Shown: piece by piece, positions 47,416 to 60,692 of the stretch
Layout of the letters: each line of letters begins with the position of its first letter
Numbering within the stretch: position 1 is the stretch's first letter
Assembly: GCA_029339505.1 (NCBI GenBank)
Contig: JAQISU010000036.1
Span: forward strand, 8,346,501-8,410,500
Reading direction: 5' to 3'
Length of the DNA: 64,000 bases
From: Unio delphinus
Lineage: Eukaryota > Mollusca > Bivalvia > Unionida > Unionidae
The notes under the pieces: generated by a model
The model's database searches: none
What the model was told of the DNA's origin: nothing
What the model saw: only the letters and a program-made list of their open reading frames with translations
Program-made: the position numbers and the translations under genes

Positions 47416-48560
47416 GTACATATAGACGTATATCATCAAAACCTTGATGAAACTTAGAAAAATGATCATCGTTTTGACACCACAATATCTTTGTTTGATT
47501 ATTATTTCTGTTAAAAGTAATTATTTTACAACAAAACACAGCTTCTTATGGATTAAAAAGCCATTGGTAATATCCTTTCTGGTGTTAAATGGAACAAAGA
47601 ATATTGAGTGAAATTAGCATTTAACTACTAATGTCAATCCTGTCTCTGTTTGCTGAAACAAACTTTTAAAACCTGGTCCATTAATACATTGACATATTGT
47701 TTTTTAGCCTTTGTTTGCTCTCATGTTACAACGGACACCTATAGAGCTCTCAACCGCAATCGTAGACGTGCTTAAATAGATACCTACATTTCAAATGAAT
47801 ACTCAAAAGCAACACGCCAGAACCATCCATTTGTTATCCTACTGTGTTATCAGTGTTGTGAGTCCTATTACGTCATCGCCATAACGCATGGCACGCCATT
47901 ACTTAAATCACATGAAACGCTCCACGTCCGTGAAATCGAGGCAGTCGATGGTTGAATCTCCTTCAGGAACGACACATTTACTTCTGGCTGTAAAGTATCT
48001 CCGGTCCGTTATTTGATTAAGAAAGGTAAGTCCACTTCTTTCACTAACAGACAGATACATAATTTATAGCTGCTGATTTTTTTCTGTTTTGGCTTCGATA
48101 TTTATGTTTATGTATAAATATTCATAGACTATTCACATATAAAACAGAACAGAAGAAAGTGTATAATTCATTCTGTAACTAACAGGGTATAGAAACGATC
48201 ATATTTTCTAACTTTGACAAGAATGATTACATTAAAGAATAAACATAAAATAAACTTATAAAGACGGAAATACAAGAAAAATTCAAACTAATTTGCTTTG
48301 AGTCACAAATAGTAGGGTCGTTGCTAGCGGCAGACATTATTGCTGCTGGTCAGTTAACAAAGGTAAGGCCTTTAGGTTTCACTGGCAGACATACGTCCAA
48401 GGATTCAAGTATCTTTCAGATGCAATAAGACCTCAACAATGATCGAAGACATGGTCTTTTACTATATACCTATACATTTAGTTTTACCCAAGAAAAAGTC
48501 TGAATTTTACCGTTGATTTATTTTAGTCGGAAAACGAATTCCTGTTTTCTAGTTTAGTAT
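47416..48560. other. no gene recognised
   Basis: Two similar segments end in donor-like sequences (AAGAAAG|GTAAGTCC near 48024 and AACAAAG|GTAAGGCC near 48361), each followed by a related CAC-GCAGACATAC phrase. They look like a decayed duplication. No exon could be supported. Confidence 0.4.
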
Positions 48561-48569
48561 CACCTTCAT

Positions 48570-49600
48570 CTCCAACGAGGCTGAAACTACTAGGTATATT
48601 GCCACATGTCTCCCAGTCACAGCTGTCTACTACTAGGTATATTTCAGCCATGTCTCCCAGTTACTGCTGAAAGCTACTAGATATATTTCCGCCATGTCTC
48701 CCAGTTATTGCTGAAAGCTACTAGATATATGTCCTCCATGTCTCGCAGTTACTGCTGAAAGCTACTATATATATTTCCTCCATGTCTCGCAGTTACTGCT
48801 GAAAGCTACTAGATATATTTCCTCCATGTCTCGCAGCTACTGCTGAAAGCTACTAGATATATTTCCTCCATGTCTCGCAGTTAATGCTGAAAGCTACTAG
48901 ATATATTTCCTCCATGTCTCGCAGCTACTGCTGAAAGCTACTAGATATATTTCCTCCATGTCTCGCAGTTACTGCTGAAAGCTACTAGATATATTTCCTC
49001 CATGTCTCGCAGCTACTGCTGAAAGCTACTAGATATATTTCCTCCATGTCTCGCAGTTACTGCTGAAAGCTACTAGGCATATTTCCTCCATGTCTCGCAG
49101 TTACTGCTGAAAACTACTAAGTATATTTTTCCTCCTTGTCTCCCAATTACAGCTGAAAACTACTAAGTATATTTTTCCTCCTTGTCTCCCAATTACAGCT
49201 GAAAACTACTAAGTATATTTTTCCTCCTTGTCTCCCAATTACAGCTGAAAACTACTAAGTATATTTTCTTTCATGTCTCCCAGTTACAGCTGAAAACTAC
49301 TAAGTATAATTTTCTTTCTTGTCTCCCAATTACAGCTGAAAACTACTAAGTATATTTCCTCCATGTCTCCCAGTTACAGACGAAAACTGCTAAGTATATT
49401 TTCACCATGTCTCCCAGTTACAGCTGAAAGCTACTAGGGATATTTTCTCCATATCTCCCAGTTACAGCTGAAAACTACTAGGTATATTTCCTCGATTTAA
49501 CCTTCTTACAGCTGAAAACTACTAGGTATATTTCCTCGATTTAACCGTCTTACAGCTGAAAACTACGAGGTATATTTTCTCAATGTCGCCAAGTTACAGC
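48570..49600 (+). repeat. 44-bp minisatellite, about 22 copies
   Basis: The unit contains TCCATGTCTCGCAGTTACTG, CTGAAAGCTACTAGATATAT and TTCC. The 44-bp period is exact at 48735-49080. The right half shifts to a variant with TTGTCTCCCAATTACAGCTG and AAAACTACTAAGTATATTTT. Confidence 0.96.
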
Positions 49601-51079
49601 TTAACAAAACATATATGCTGCGAGTTACTAAAACCTCTGAAATGATAATCGGATAATTTGAGTTTATTTTATTTGAATGATGATAGAAAATTAAAATAAA
49701 CTTTGGTTTAAGTGATTGTTATACGATTTTTTTTATAGAGGTATTTTATATTTAAAGCATAACTGTGATGAGGTCGGTTGGTTGTACCTGATCGGACAGC
49801 TATGTTAAAGTTGTCTTAATATAAAAATAGAAGGAATATGTAAAGTATGAAAATAAGAAAAGTATTCTTCATCACTTTATAATATATTTACTTTAATGTT
49901 CAGTAACATATAGCTTTAAAGATTTCACACAAACAAATATTAACAAACTCCTCCACCAACCAACTATAAGATAATCTTCTTGTGGATATGGTCATTTTTC
50001 AACTCAGTATATGTGGATAACTTTCCATTTAAGCAAAATCATGCCATGATTCCGATTGTGTTACAGAATATAGCATGATTTAGAGGATGCATTGCCATGT
50101 GTCCAGGAAGTCACAGACGTCTTGAAAAGAGCTTTTTTCAGTTTTTGAAATCTTCATTAGAATTTATCTCGCAAGTGGAAATGAAAAAAACATTTATTTT
50201 AACCACACTAAATGCAATCCCAACTTAACTGATTTAAACAACAGCTACTTAACTTTTCCTGTGCCAAGAAATGTAATCAAGCCTTTTGCTGAATGCTTTT
50301 GAGTAACATTTTTGTCTTTTATCATGTTTTGTGCGTGAGGCACGCTTTTAACAAAACTTAAAATCACTGAAAACGAGTAAATGCTAGTGTATTTTGTTTA
50401 TGAGAGTACTTCAGTGTTTCTAGTGACCCTTGCTACTCCATTTTTGATTTTTGTTGTGGTTTAAGGCTAGAGTCTACTGCCTGCCGAAAAGTGGGTAGCC
50501 GCTTACTAGCCGGTTTAGCAAACTTTAGTTATCTTTCAGCGAGATATACCTGCATGAAATCGATAGGAATATTATTTTTTTTCGCAGATATTGATAGTAC
50601 AGCATTAGTTATATTTTCAATTTTAGCGTTGATGAGATTTAACCTGGAACGCGCCATTTATATTCTGAGACATATGAGTACTTGGATTACTAATAACCGC
50701 TATACTATAATTTTCAAAACATTACGGTCATTCCAATGGCATGTCCCCATCGGAACCCCTGACTGTTTTTACCTCGCATCGGAAAGAAAGTTTCAGAAGA
50801 CGTGATGCAAAATTGTGAAATACAAAAAAAAAAAAACAACCGAGAATTACATGTATGGATCTTCTCCCACCCCCTCCTCCTTCTGTATTGTAATTAGTGT
50901 TTTAAACAATGAATTTAGTGAAAATAAGCGACTGTTGTACGCGCTTCGTTTATAAACTTCTGTATTAAGGTGCATCTTGACTCGTCAATATGTAATGACT
51001 GAGGATGAAGCTTGTGTTGAAACTTAGAAACTGTAACAAATTTCCTGCTTTTTATATTACTTATATTGATTCTTTTAAA

Positions 51080-51080
<1 letters not shown>
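49601..51080. other. no gene recognised
   Basis: AT-rich. An open frame at 50491-50805 (104 codons) shows no domain or splice logic that I recognise. Confidence 0.5.

Positions 51081-51128
<48 letters not shown>
51081..51128. repeat. (CA)n microsatellite
   Basis: Uninterrupted CA run of 48 bp. Confidence 0.98.
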
Positions 51129-51133
<5 letters not shown>

Positions 51134-51504
51134 AGTCCATTGGAATTCGCTTTGCAATCATATAACTTTGCAGATCGCGACCTAGGAAAAAAGCTTAATT
51201 TCAATACCGCAACTGTTTTAACTAGGACCTTCAAGTCAATCCCAAAAATTTGTGTTGTCTACCAAATGGCGAAGTAATTAGACCACACCTGAAACGATTA
51301 TATCATTCATTTTGAAAGAAGAAATTAAATATGAAATTTAAAGTAAAGGCTGCCATAAAAGGGACATAAATTGCAGACTACTTTCGGAAGTTTTAGACGA
51401 TTTCTACGCACACATAGATTGATTTGATTTTGAGGAATAACGATACTGACCTGAATTATTAGGAAAGTCTACTTTGAACATATCTTGGAACTTTAACAGC
51501 GTCA

Positions 51505-52475
51505 TTTTCAGCAAAGCCTGCAGTCCAGCTGGTAACTTTGTCAGTGGATAGCTGTTTACTATATGTGACCTGATTTATAGAGCTCCACAGCATCAGGATG
51601 TGTCAGTTGCCTGGGCCCAGCGGACATCGTTGACTGCAAAACGACCCTGTCGTAACCGAGAACGATTCAGCGAGGTCCACATATGTCATGGAATGTTCAA
51701 GCGAGGAGGGGAGACAGTTAACTCAGCTACGAGGGAGTGCTATACATCTATTTATGACCGCTCATCACTCCATGCTGAAATAACTGTCACATCCTCTGAC
51801 AGCGGGGATAACCAGATTGGATGTCTCGAAGGTAAGTGGGCTGCTGAATGTGACGTGATGTCTATATAATGAGGAAGTTTCTGCCTGACATAAACCTTAA
51901 CCAGCATTGTTATGCTGGCATCCTGGCGATGAAAATGTGGAGGAGGTATCTTGCTGAGCACCGGCAACCATGACAAAGGAGTAATATGTAGTTCTAGAGA
52001 ATATGCGCAGTGTTGTGTTTGACCTGGATGCCAATAAGCTTGGTATGGGACGATTGATCCAAGAGAGGATCGCAATATCATCTGCATAACAACAGAGGGA
52101 CACTGCTGATGTCTTGTATGTCTAAGCACTAACGCCCCAGTCTGAGTCGTTCAGTTTGCGGAGTAGGTTGTTTTGAGCACTCATTGTTGCTGAGGTTTAC
52201 TTTCGGTGGTTGTGAATGTCAGTGATCTGTTCAAAGTCACACCAAGATATTTTAGTATTCAGACATGTTGTATGTGCTGCCTATTGATGAGGATGTAAAA
52301 CTCAGGTAAGAATTTTAATTATTAAGGCGGAAGGCGCAGGAAACCGCATTTTGTTGTGTATAGTTGTAGGCGCCATTTCTCAAAGAAGCCTGTCACTTTT
52401 TCCAGGTCAATCCTCAGAACCTTCTCAAGCTCAGCACGCGAGCGGTTTTGGGTCATCTGCGTGCATGAAATTAAG
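51505..52475 (-). pseudogene. jockey-like non-LTR reverse transcriptase, C-terminal half
   Basis: Read from right to left on the minus strand: FMHADDPK at the catalytic YxDD position (about 52460); then AELEKVLRIDLEKVTGFFEK and WRLQLYTTKC; LKYLGVTLNRSLTF near 52240; NNLLRKLND near 52150; LPVLSKIPPPHF near 51960; LPSRHPIW near 51790; and, after more breaks, SHIVNSYPLTKLPAGLQ near 51560. This is the collinear palm, thumb and tail order of jockey-type RTs. Several frameshifts and stops are present and the N-terminal RT and endonuclease are missing. Plus-strand open frames at 51600-51869 and 52351-52683 are its antisense shadows. Confidence 0.83.
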
Positions 52476-52673
52476 AAACAGATATAAGCAAATCGTTAAT
52501 TTAAAAATTAAAACAGAAATGGCGAAAGAACAGACCGTGTTTGAGTCCATGAGATTGACGTATGCCCAAGCTGCAGTTCTGGAATGTGTACTCGGAAGAG
52601 CATGTCGCGAAGGAATAGCTCAATATATTCAACTATCCAGCAGGAGTCTACACATTTTTTCAACAACGGCCCT

Positions 52674-52971
52674 GCATTTTTAACGTAGCTTCTAACAATT
52701 TTTCAGTCATATCGTTGCAGTGAGGCAGTCTATAGTGATGTTGAGTACTGGGACATCATGCCGCAGACATTTAGGATGATGTCCCACCCAGTCACATTAT
52801 CCTGACACCAGGCCGACCAGTCATAACACTAACCTCTTAATGCTGAGCGCCAAGCGAGGCAGATGTTAGTACTATTTTTGTAAGTCTTTGGTATGACCCA
52901 ACCGGGGATTGAACCCACTACCTTCCTCTTCCGCGGTGGACGCTCTAACCACTAGACCTCGGGAGCGGTTG
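52674..52971 (-). mobile_element. tRNA-derived SINE, family A, minus orientation
   Basis: The reverse complement carries ACCGCTCCCGAGGTCTAGTG with box B-like GGTTCAATCCCCGG, then the family A body (GGTGTCAGGATAATGTGACT, ATATGACTGAAAAATTG). It is inserted next to the jockey-like relic. Confidence 0.9.
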
Positions 52972-52984
52972 GATCTATGTTGAT

Positions 52985-53460
52985 AAGTATGTACAGTAAG
53001 ACCTATACAAATGAAATGAAGTAGATAAATATGTACAGTAAGTCTCGTAAAAATGGCAAGAAGTAGACAAGTATTACATTAAGCCCTGTAAGCATGGAAT
53101 GACGTAGCCAAGTATGTACATTAATCCCTGTAAAAATGGCATGAAGTAGACAAGTATGTACAGTAAGCCCAGTAAAAATGGCAAGAAGTAGACAAGTATG
53201 TACAGTAAGTCCAGTAAAAATGGCATGAAATAGACAAGAATGTACATTAAGCCCTGTAAAAATGGCATGATGTAGACAAGTATTTCAGTAAGCTCTGTAA
53301 AAATGGTATAAATTAGACAAGTATGTACAGTAAGTCCTGAAACAATGGCATGAAGTGGATAAATAATACAGTAAGCCCAGTAAAATTGGCAGGAAGTAGA
53401 CAAGCATGTACAGTAAGCCCTGAAACAATGGCATGAAGTGGATAAAACTTCAATAACGTC
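52985..53460 (+). repeat. 42-bp minisatellite, about 11 copies
   Basis: Units of GAAGTAGACAAGTATGTACA, GTAAGCCCAGTAAAAATGGC and AA. Diverged relatives (AAGCCTTGTAAGAT, GACAAGTATG) reappear at 54010-54230 beyond the microsatellite and MITE. Confidence 0.92.
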
Positions 53461-53461
53461 G

Positions 53462-53572
<111 letters not shown>

Positions 53573-53803
53573 CACTAAAACGTATACTACTTCGAACAGC
53601 ATGAACATAAAAGCATATCGAACAAATCTATGTAATAATGACACAACGTTACCTATTATGAACATCAAACCCTATAAATCAGACCCTAGATTGAGAAGGA
53701 AGTACGGACATAAAGCCTTGTACGATAAAGAAAGCCCCAACGCTGACGAGTATGTACAAAGATACTTTTTAACTGAAACTACATCTTTTAGTAAAGCCAT
53801 CAT

Positions 53804-53999
53804 TAGAGGCGTAGCTGGGAGGGGGGGGGCATGGGGGTAGTACATATGTCCCCGGGCGCCAAGGTACAGGGGCGCCAAAATGAGGCTTACAACGTTACAT
53901 TATAATAAGTAAACAAGGGTAATAAATTGGTCACAAGATCGCTGGGGCACCAATTTTATAGTTCGTCCCCGGGCGCAAAATATCATCGCTACGCCTCTG
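53804..53999. mobile_element. 196-bp hAT-type MITE
   Basis: Ends are inverted: left TAGAGGCGTAGC, right GCTACGCCTCTG (reverse complement CAGAGGCGTAGC). Internally CCCCGGGCGC appears near each end. Flanks GCCATCAT (53796-53803) and GACATCAT (54000-54007) match at 7 of 8, the 8-bp target duplication of hAT elements, and CAG.GGCGTA ends are common in that superfamily. It has no coding capacity. Confidence 0.8.
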
Positions 54000-54007
54000 G
54001 ACATCAT

Positions 54008-55576
54008 GCCCTGAAAAGTTACACTACTTTGACAAGTATGTTCATAAAGCCTTATAAGATAGACATACAGCCCTGAAAAAGCGACACTACTTTGACTAGT
54101 ATCGATATAAAGACTTGTAGAACTGAAATAAAAATAATTTTTTAACATTTTTGTCGACATATATGAACAATAATTCTTGTAGAACTGACTATTTGTCCAA
54201 GTACTGACAGAAAGACCTTAAAATAAGATAACATAAGAGTACAAGCATAGAAGTTATTTAATCCTATTACGATCAGGTGAAAACACACTGGGTAAGGCAA
54301 GGCTGAGTTTATCGAGCCATTGGTAACATTTATCAATATTTGTAAAGACCTTTACAATCCATTAAAACAATACCGCACGTTATTAATTTTGGGCCAAACT
54401 GACATCGTAATATTCGTTTAAAGTCATAGGGAATACATGTATTGAAATTTCCAATTAGTACTTGCGTTCGAGCCGAGCCGAAAAAATGTGTAATTACCAC
54501 AATGGCTCAGAAATCGACATTATCTTAACAACTGACCGATTTCAAAGTTATACTTTTAGTAATGAATAAATTAAAACTATAAGGCTAGAAATGGATTTAA
54601 TTGAATTTTATGGACACAGGCTATCAATAGCCTGTGTCAACAAATATTCTGGAATTGGGGTGGCTGCTGATGTTAAATGGTATGCACCTCTTACGTTAAT
54701 TCTCTGCTTTAGCTAAGTTTTTGTCATTTTGAACTGACATGTAATTTATAACACAGGTATTTAGGAATTCATCAGCAAACAACGTCCGGATGTGTCGAGT
54801 TCGAACATCTCGAGATCAGTTGTAAGATTTTATAATTAAAATTGGTTTCTCCACAAGGTTCCTTGAAAGCGTCTTCTGCTTAATAAACCATCTCTTGTTA
54901 TATCACAGTATGCACGTCACTCAATAAGGCATTTCGTTATAACGTAAATATACAAGTGATCTCAACAATTGTATTTCACACATGGACTTGGACACACAAT
55001 TTAATGAGAAAGCATAATTGTGAAATTGGTATGGTATTAGAAGATACATGTATAGTTTCTATGATCAGCTTTTGCATACTAGTACAAATCGTTATGTATA
55101 TAAATCATTTCTGAAAGAAATCAAATATCACTGTTTTATTCTGAGTATGTGAAATGTGATATTCGTTGAAATGTATGGATTCCATGAAGAATCTAGATTT
55201 TGGTTCTATATACGACTGTATGGATTCGATGAGATCAAACGAAGGCGGAAAGAGAAAGCAACCAATTAAATAACGTTGCACGTCTGTACAGCGGTTCAAT
55301 GGCATTTGGATGTAATTATTGCAAAGTTTTATACCTTAGAAAATGTAAACTATGCAGCATGAACATGTTATTATGTATTTTGCAAACTTATATTTAGCTC
55401 CAGTAGTTGAAAATGCACCAGATGTGGTATTGGTGTAATGTCGGGTAATCTGCCTTGCCGACAATTCGCATATGATAACCTGCGATCAGGCAATGTGAAC
55501 ATTGCGTCTAGAAAAAGCCACCGATGATGCAGAAGAAACAAGACATGAAAGCAAAAAAAATAATATCCAGGCTTAA
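54008..55576. other. no gene recognised
   Basis: Begins with diverged units of the 42-bp array (to about 54230). The remainder is unassigned AT-rich DNA. Confidence 0.5.
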
Positions 55577-55942
55577 AGCAATGACGTTTTTTATCCTGAA
55601 GTAGTTATTTTCGGGCAAAACACAGTCATCTTAACTCGAGAAAGCCACTCCAATCCTGAGGAAATTTGGAGTGATGGTAATATCACAAAAGTAAATCTAT
55701 ATTACTTAAAACCTGCGCTGTGGGTGCCCTCAATGAGCGCATCATTGGGCACAGGCGATCGTTTCATTTCATTCATTGGGTCAGGTAAAACTATCTTCAA
55801 TTTCAATCACGATGGCAACATATTATATGCAAAATACGGTCTGACGACAACTCGTGTAGCAAATAACATGTTTGTTGCATTTAAAATCATGTACGATAGA
55901 GAAACCCAAATGGCAAGTTCGACGAAAATTGGCATTGACTGA
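55577..55942 (+). other. unassigned 121-codon open stretch
   Basis: Open on the + strand from just after a stop at 55574 to the TGA at 55940, with the first in-frame ATG at 55733. Composition is protein-like and non-repetitive: VVIFGQNTVILTRESH, then LYYLKPALWVPSMSASLGTG, FISFIGSGKTIFNFNHDGN and VANNMFVAFKIMYDRETQ. I do not recognise the family. It might be a single-exon gene fragment, an old viral or retrocopy piece, or chance. No clear splice acceptor was found upstream. Confidence 0.3.
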
Positions 55943-56170
55943 GGTCTCGCTGAGGTTAGTCTCTTAACAGAAGCTTACCCTAAATAGCTTTCATGACTTT
56001 CAAAACAATCACGTATGTCATATTAAAATGCATTAGATCTAAACATTGACACGGACTTGCAGGTTTTCCAGCATGACTTAACTGTGGTATATCCGATTCA
56101 TTACTTTTCTCTCGAGTATCTAGACGTGGCTAAACAATCTGTGGTATATATGTTCTTTAAAACACACGAA

Positions 56171-56173
<3 letters not shown>
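55943..56173. other. no gene recognised
   Basis: Short AT-rich spacer. Confidence 0.5.
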
Positions 56174-56221
<48 letters not shown>

Positions 56222-56600
56222 GACTTTGTATAGCGCCTAATCTTTCGAAGCTCTAAGCGCTTTACACCATCAATAATGATATGACTACACTACAGAACAA
56301 CAAATGACAAAAACAATGAAAGTTGAAAACATAAAAACATGATGAAAACATGTAAGATACAAAACATGATTAGGTCGCTAAGTTTGTCCCTGCAGTCAAA
56401 ACAGGAGAGTCTTGAGAGCACTCTTAAAAGGGACCATCGTGTCCTTGTGTCTAATTTCAATGGGCAATTCGTTCCACGTCGCTGGGCCCTGGTGTGCAAA
56501 CGAACGTTGTCCATATGACAAGGTGTGGACTCATATTACTTCTGTAATGTAGTTGACTCTTTGACAAGACTATGTTCATGCAGGGCTTGAGTGTCATTAT
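56174..56600 (-). pseudogene. L2/CR1-like non-LTR retrotransposon 3' end, second copy
   Basis: On the minus strand, VTYGQRSFAHQGPATWNELP, IEIRHKDTMVPFKSAL and KTLLF form the RT ending (about 56400-56520). A 3' UTR follows, ending in GCGCTATACAAAGTCCTC and an (ATT)n tail (plus-strand AAT at 56174-56217). The same UTR and protein ending occur at 8188-8676, so both belong to one family. Here the last stretch of the ORF is open, whereas the other copy has a stop and a frameshift. Farther 5' sequence is not recognisable. Confidence 0.8.
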
Positions 56601-58484
56601 GACAGGCATTGTTTCACTCAACGCAGCCAAATGTCGACCCAGTATGATTCTTAAGCTGTCTTTGTAAGAGTTCACCGGAATGAAACTCAACGGAGGGAAA
56701 TGTTTCCATTCCTCAGTTTTATTTCAGTGTTATGTGCGAATGCAGATCTTACAGTTGCAAAAGCATATACATTAAAGACCGTCAGACGCTCATCTGGGAT
56801 GGCTCGGAAATAAGTGGCTGGTAGACGCATATCATCTCTAGTCGGCAAGAAGAGTGGAGAAGGTACTAAAACGTCCGGTCGCAGACTATACAAACAGGAG
56901 TAAAAATACCATATATTGTTTCAACCACATTCATTTGATATGATGTTCACCGACAAGTTATTGAAACTAAAATGTCCAGCCAAGAATTTTCGAGATTAAC
57001 GAGACAGAGACCATAACTGATATGCAGCAAAGAATCGCATGTGCGTGTAACAGTTGACGACAAACATCGATAACCATTTTGTGCAAATAACGACGGTAAA
57101 GTTTTGGGTAATCCTAGCAGTTTGAAAACAGCCGCTGAAGAATATGTTCTCTATAATTGTATGGCAGCTGTCACAGCGAACTAAAATGATTGGATAAATT
57201 TGTGACAGTTTGTTGCGCCCGGTGGCAATACTTTTGGGCATGTCCTGCCTGTCGGGCATCGGTACTACAGTGTGACAAAATCATTAGATTAACTATGATA
57301 AACCCTTAAAGGTCCCTACTCAAAAACGTCGATAAGAAAACCATTCTACTCGGCAAACACAATAGTATGTATGGTATTGTGGATGCAATTTGTGGTTTCC
57401 CAGCATCAGCAACAGTTGATGTTAGTGTGCCAGGGATTGCGACTACAGCGGCTATCACACGAGCATCATTCTGAATTGTATGGGAAATATGGACAGTAAC
57501 CGGTGTGTCTGAAGTTGTTGGTTACTTTATTCAAGTACGGCTATATTCACGAAAATATGTCTCAGCATATTTGGCCAGCAGTATCCAAGCATTTTATCGT
57601 AAAACGCAAATTGTATTGTATGTAACAAAAATTTGCAAATGGAGTCAGATGGATGCCAGACGATATGAAAGATTAAATGGGGGAAAATGAAATACGATAG
57701 AGATTCTTTATTGGTAAACTATTACAAAAAAAACTGACGTATTAATCGGACAGGGGCACGTCATAGGTACATCATTTGGGGGTTCAAGCGGGTTACAATC
57801 ATAGACGAACGAGCGTTACAATCACAGACGCACACGGTTTACAACCATATTTTAAGATATAAAACAGTATAGGAAATTAATATGATACTTTTTGCATTTT
57901 AGGCAAAAACGTTAAAGTTATGGATATCTTTACGAATGATAGTTTATAATCTGGATGTATTGACTAGTTACTGAGCGTGTTTTGTGGCTTTTGCCCTATA
58001 ACGTGTCTGTATTATCCTTCTTCTGGTTTCTGCCCTTGGAGAGTGAATATGACACTTATGTATTTGACTGTATTTGTATCTGATACAGCAATAGGATGGA
58101 TAGCCTGGATGCTGAATTTATTGTGCATTTATGTACATCGTTAAATTATCAAATGTCTGATATATCTGCTGGACACGATATTGTCATAAAACTCAAATAA
58201 AAAATCAGAAACACTGCGAGAGTGATACAGCGTCAAACTAACACATCGTCAAGACATGGTGGAAAACTCAGTGACATGATAATATTAAGCTTGATAAAAC
58301 AGAACCATGTCAAAAGCGTTATGAGACCCATATGGAAGTATATAGTAAACATTATACTGTCAATTTAATCTCGGATACGCTAGGCTGGGCCGACACAAGA
58401 GCAGTTTGGGCGAAAATGCGTCTCCCACCTACTAAAATGAGAAATTCCGTAAACTTTTTAGAAGCCAAGCTCAACCCATCCACA
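56601..58484. other. no gene recognised
   Basis: Several short open frames on both strands show no recognised domain. The part just right of 56600 may be older 5' sequence of the retroelement. Confidence 0.45.
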
Positions 58485-58655
58485 GGGGCCCCGAGTGGCC
58501 GAGTGGTCTTGAAGCGCTCTCCGTTATAGATCACTACCATCACACCTCTCGTGGGTAGGTGATTCTTTCTGGAGGATTTCCTCGGGTTCTTCCTCCACCA
58601 TTAATACGGCAGGCATGTATAGCCTATCGTGTGCTGAAACATGGCGTTAAACCCT

Positions 58656-58690
<35 letters not shown>
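58485..58690 (+). mobile_element. tRNA-derived SINE, family B, with (CAA)n tail
   Basis: The clearest sense copy: GGGGCCCCGAGTGGCCGAGT, GGTCTTGAAGCGCTCTCCGT, then the body with GTTCTTCCTCCACCATTAAT, TATAGCCTATCGTGTGCTGA and GGCGTTAAACCCTA, ending in a pure CAA run. The head GAGTGGCCGAGTGGTCTTGAA resembles a Ser/Leu-type tRNA box A. A box B is not well kept. Confidence 0.9.
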
Positions 58691-58910
58691 AATCTATCCC
58701 CAAGCCACTAATCCCGGACTTGGCGTTTTAGGTAGTTTGCTGTATCAACCACCCATTATGATGGCCCTAACTGCGATATTTCAGAGGAAATTTCCAATTG
58801 CTGGTGAAGAGTAGGAGTCTTCGAGTTTTCTGATACTTTGAATTGTTGACGCTCATACATATATCATGTGGGTTAAGTGATGTAATAAAAGAAACGTTAT
58901 GTTGACTCCA

Positions 58911-59195
58911 TGAAGCTCACCCGAACCTTCTGTTGAAGTCATGAATCGGCCCGTACTGTTCTGTTGCGTCCATTAAGCGGGCCCGTACCGTTCTGTTGAA
59001 GACATGAAGCGGGTCCGTACCCTTATGTTAAATCCATGAAGCGGGTCCATCGTATCGTTCTTTTGAATCCATGAAGCGGGTCGTCGTACCGTTATGTTGA
59101 ATCCATGAAGCGGGTCCGTCGTACCGTTCTGTTGAATCCATGAAGCGGGTCCGTCGAACCGTTCTGTTGACTCCATGAAGGCGGTCCGTACCGTC
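58911..59195 (+). repeat. 35-bp minisatellite, about 8 copies
   Basis: Units of TGAAGCGGGTCCGTCGTACC plus GTTCTGTTGAATCCA. It is more GC-rich than its surroundings and contains CGTAC/CGGG words. Confidence 0.95.
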
Positions 59196-60405
<1,210 letters not shown>

Positions 60406-60692
60406 GATTCCATCATCCCATGGCAACCATAATGCAATTTAATGACAGCCCCCATCATCCCATGACAACCATAATGCAATCTAATGACAGATTCCATCAT
60501 CCCATGACAACCATAATGCAATTTAATGACAGCCCCTATCATCCCATGACAACCATAATGCAATTTAATGACAGATCCCATTATCCCATGACAACCATAA
60601 TGCAATTTAATGACAGCCTCCATCATCCCAAGACAACCATAATGCAATTTAATGTCAGCCCCCATCATCCCACGGTAATCATAATGTGACCT
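60406..60692 (+). repeat. 42-bp minisatellite, about 7 copies
   Basis: Units of CATCATCCCATGACAACCAT, AATGCAATTTAATGACAGCC and CC, with ATTCCATC/CCCCATC alternation. Because 42 is divisible by three, both strands show regular open frames that are not genes. Confidence 0.96.

Noticed and set aside
51581..51831. Candidate 251-bp plus-strand exon with an acceptor-like TTTATAG and donor GAAG|GTAAGT
   Set aside because: The minus strand of the same segment is collinear with the tail of the jockey-like RT (LPSRHPIW, SHIVNSYPLTKL), which explains the open frame.
51897..52103. Minus-strand CCYADDIAILS read as the RT catalytic YADD motif
   Set aside because: Its position is after the YLGV thumb segment, where jockey-type RTs have a different conserved stretch (ALCY...). 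The true catalytic position is the HADD near 52460, so the resemblance is accidental.
52351..52683. 110-codon plus-strand open frame
   Set aside because: It is antisense to the RT palm (ADD and following helix) and runs into a SINE.
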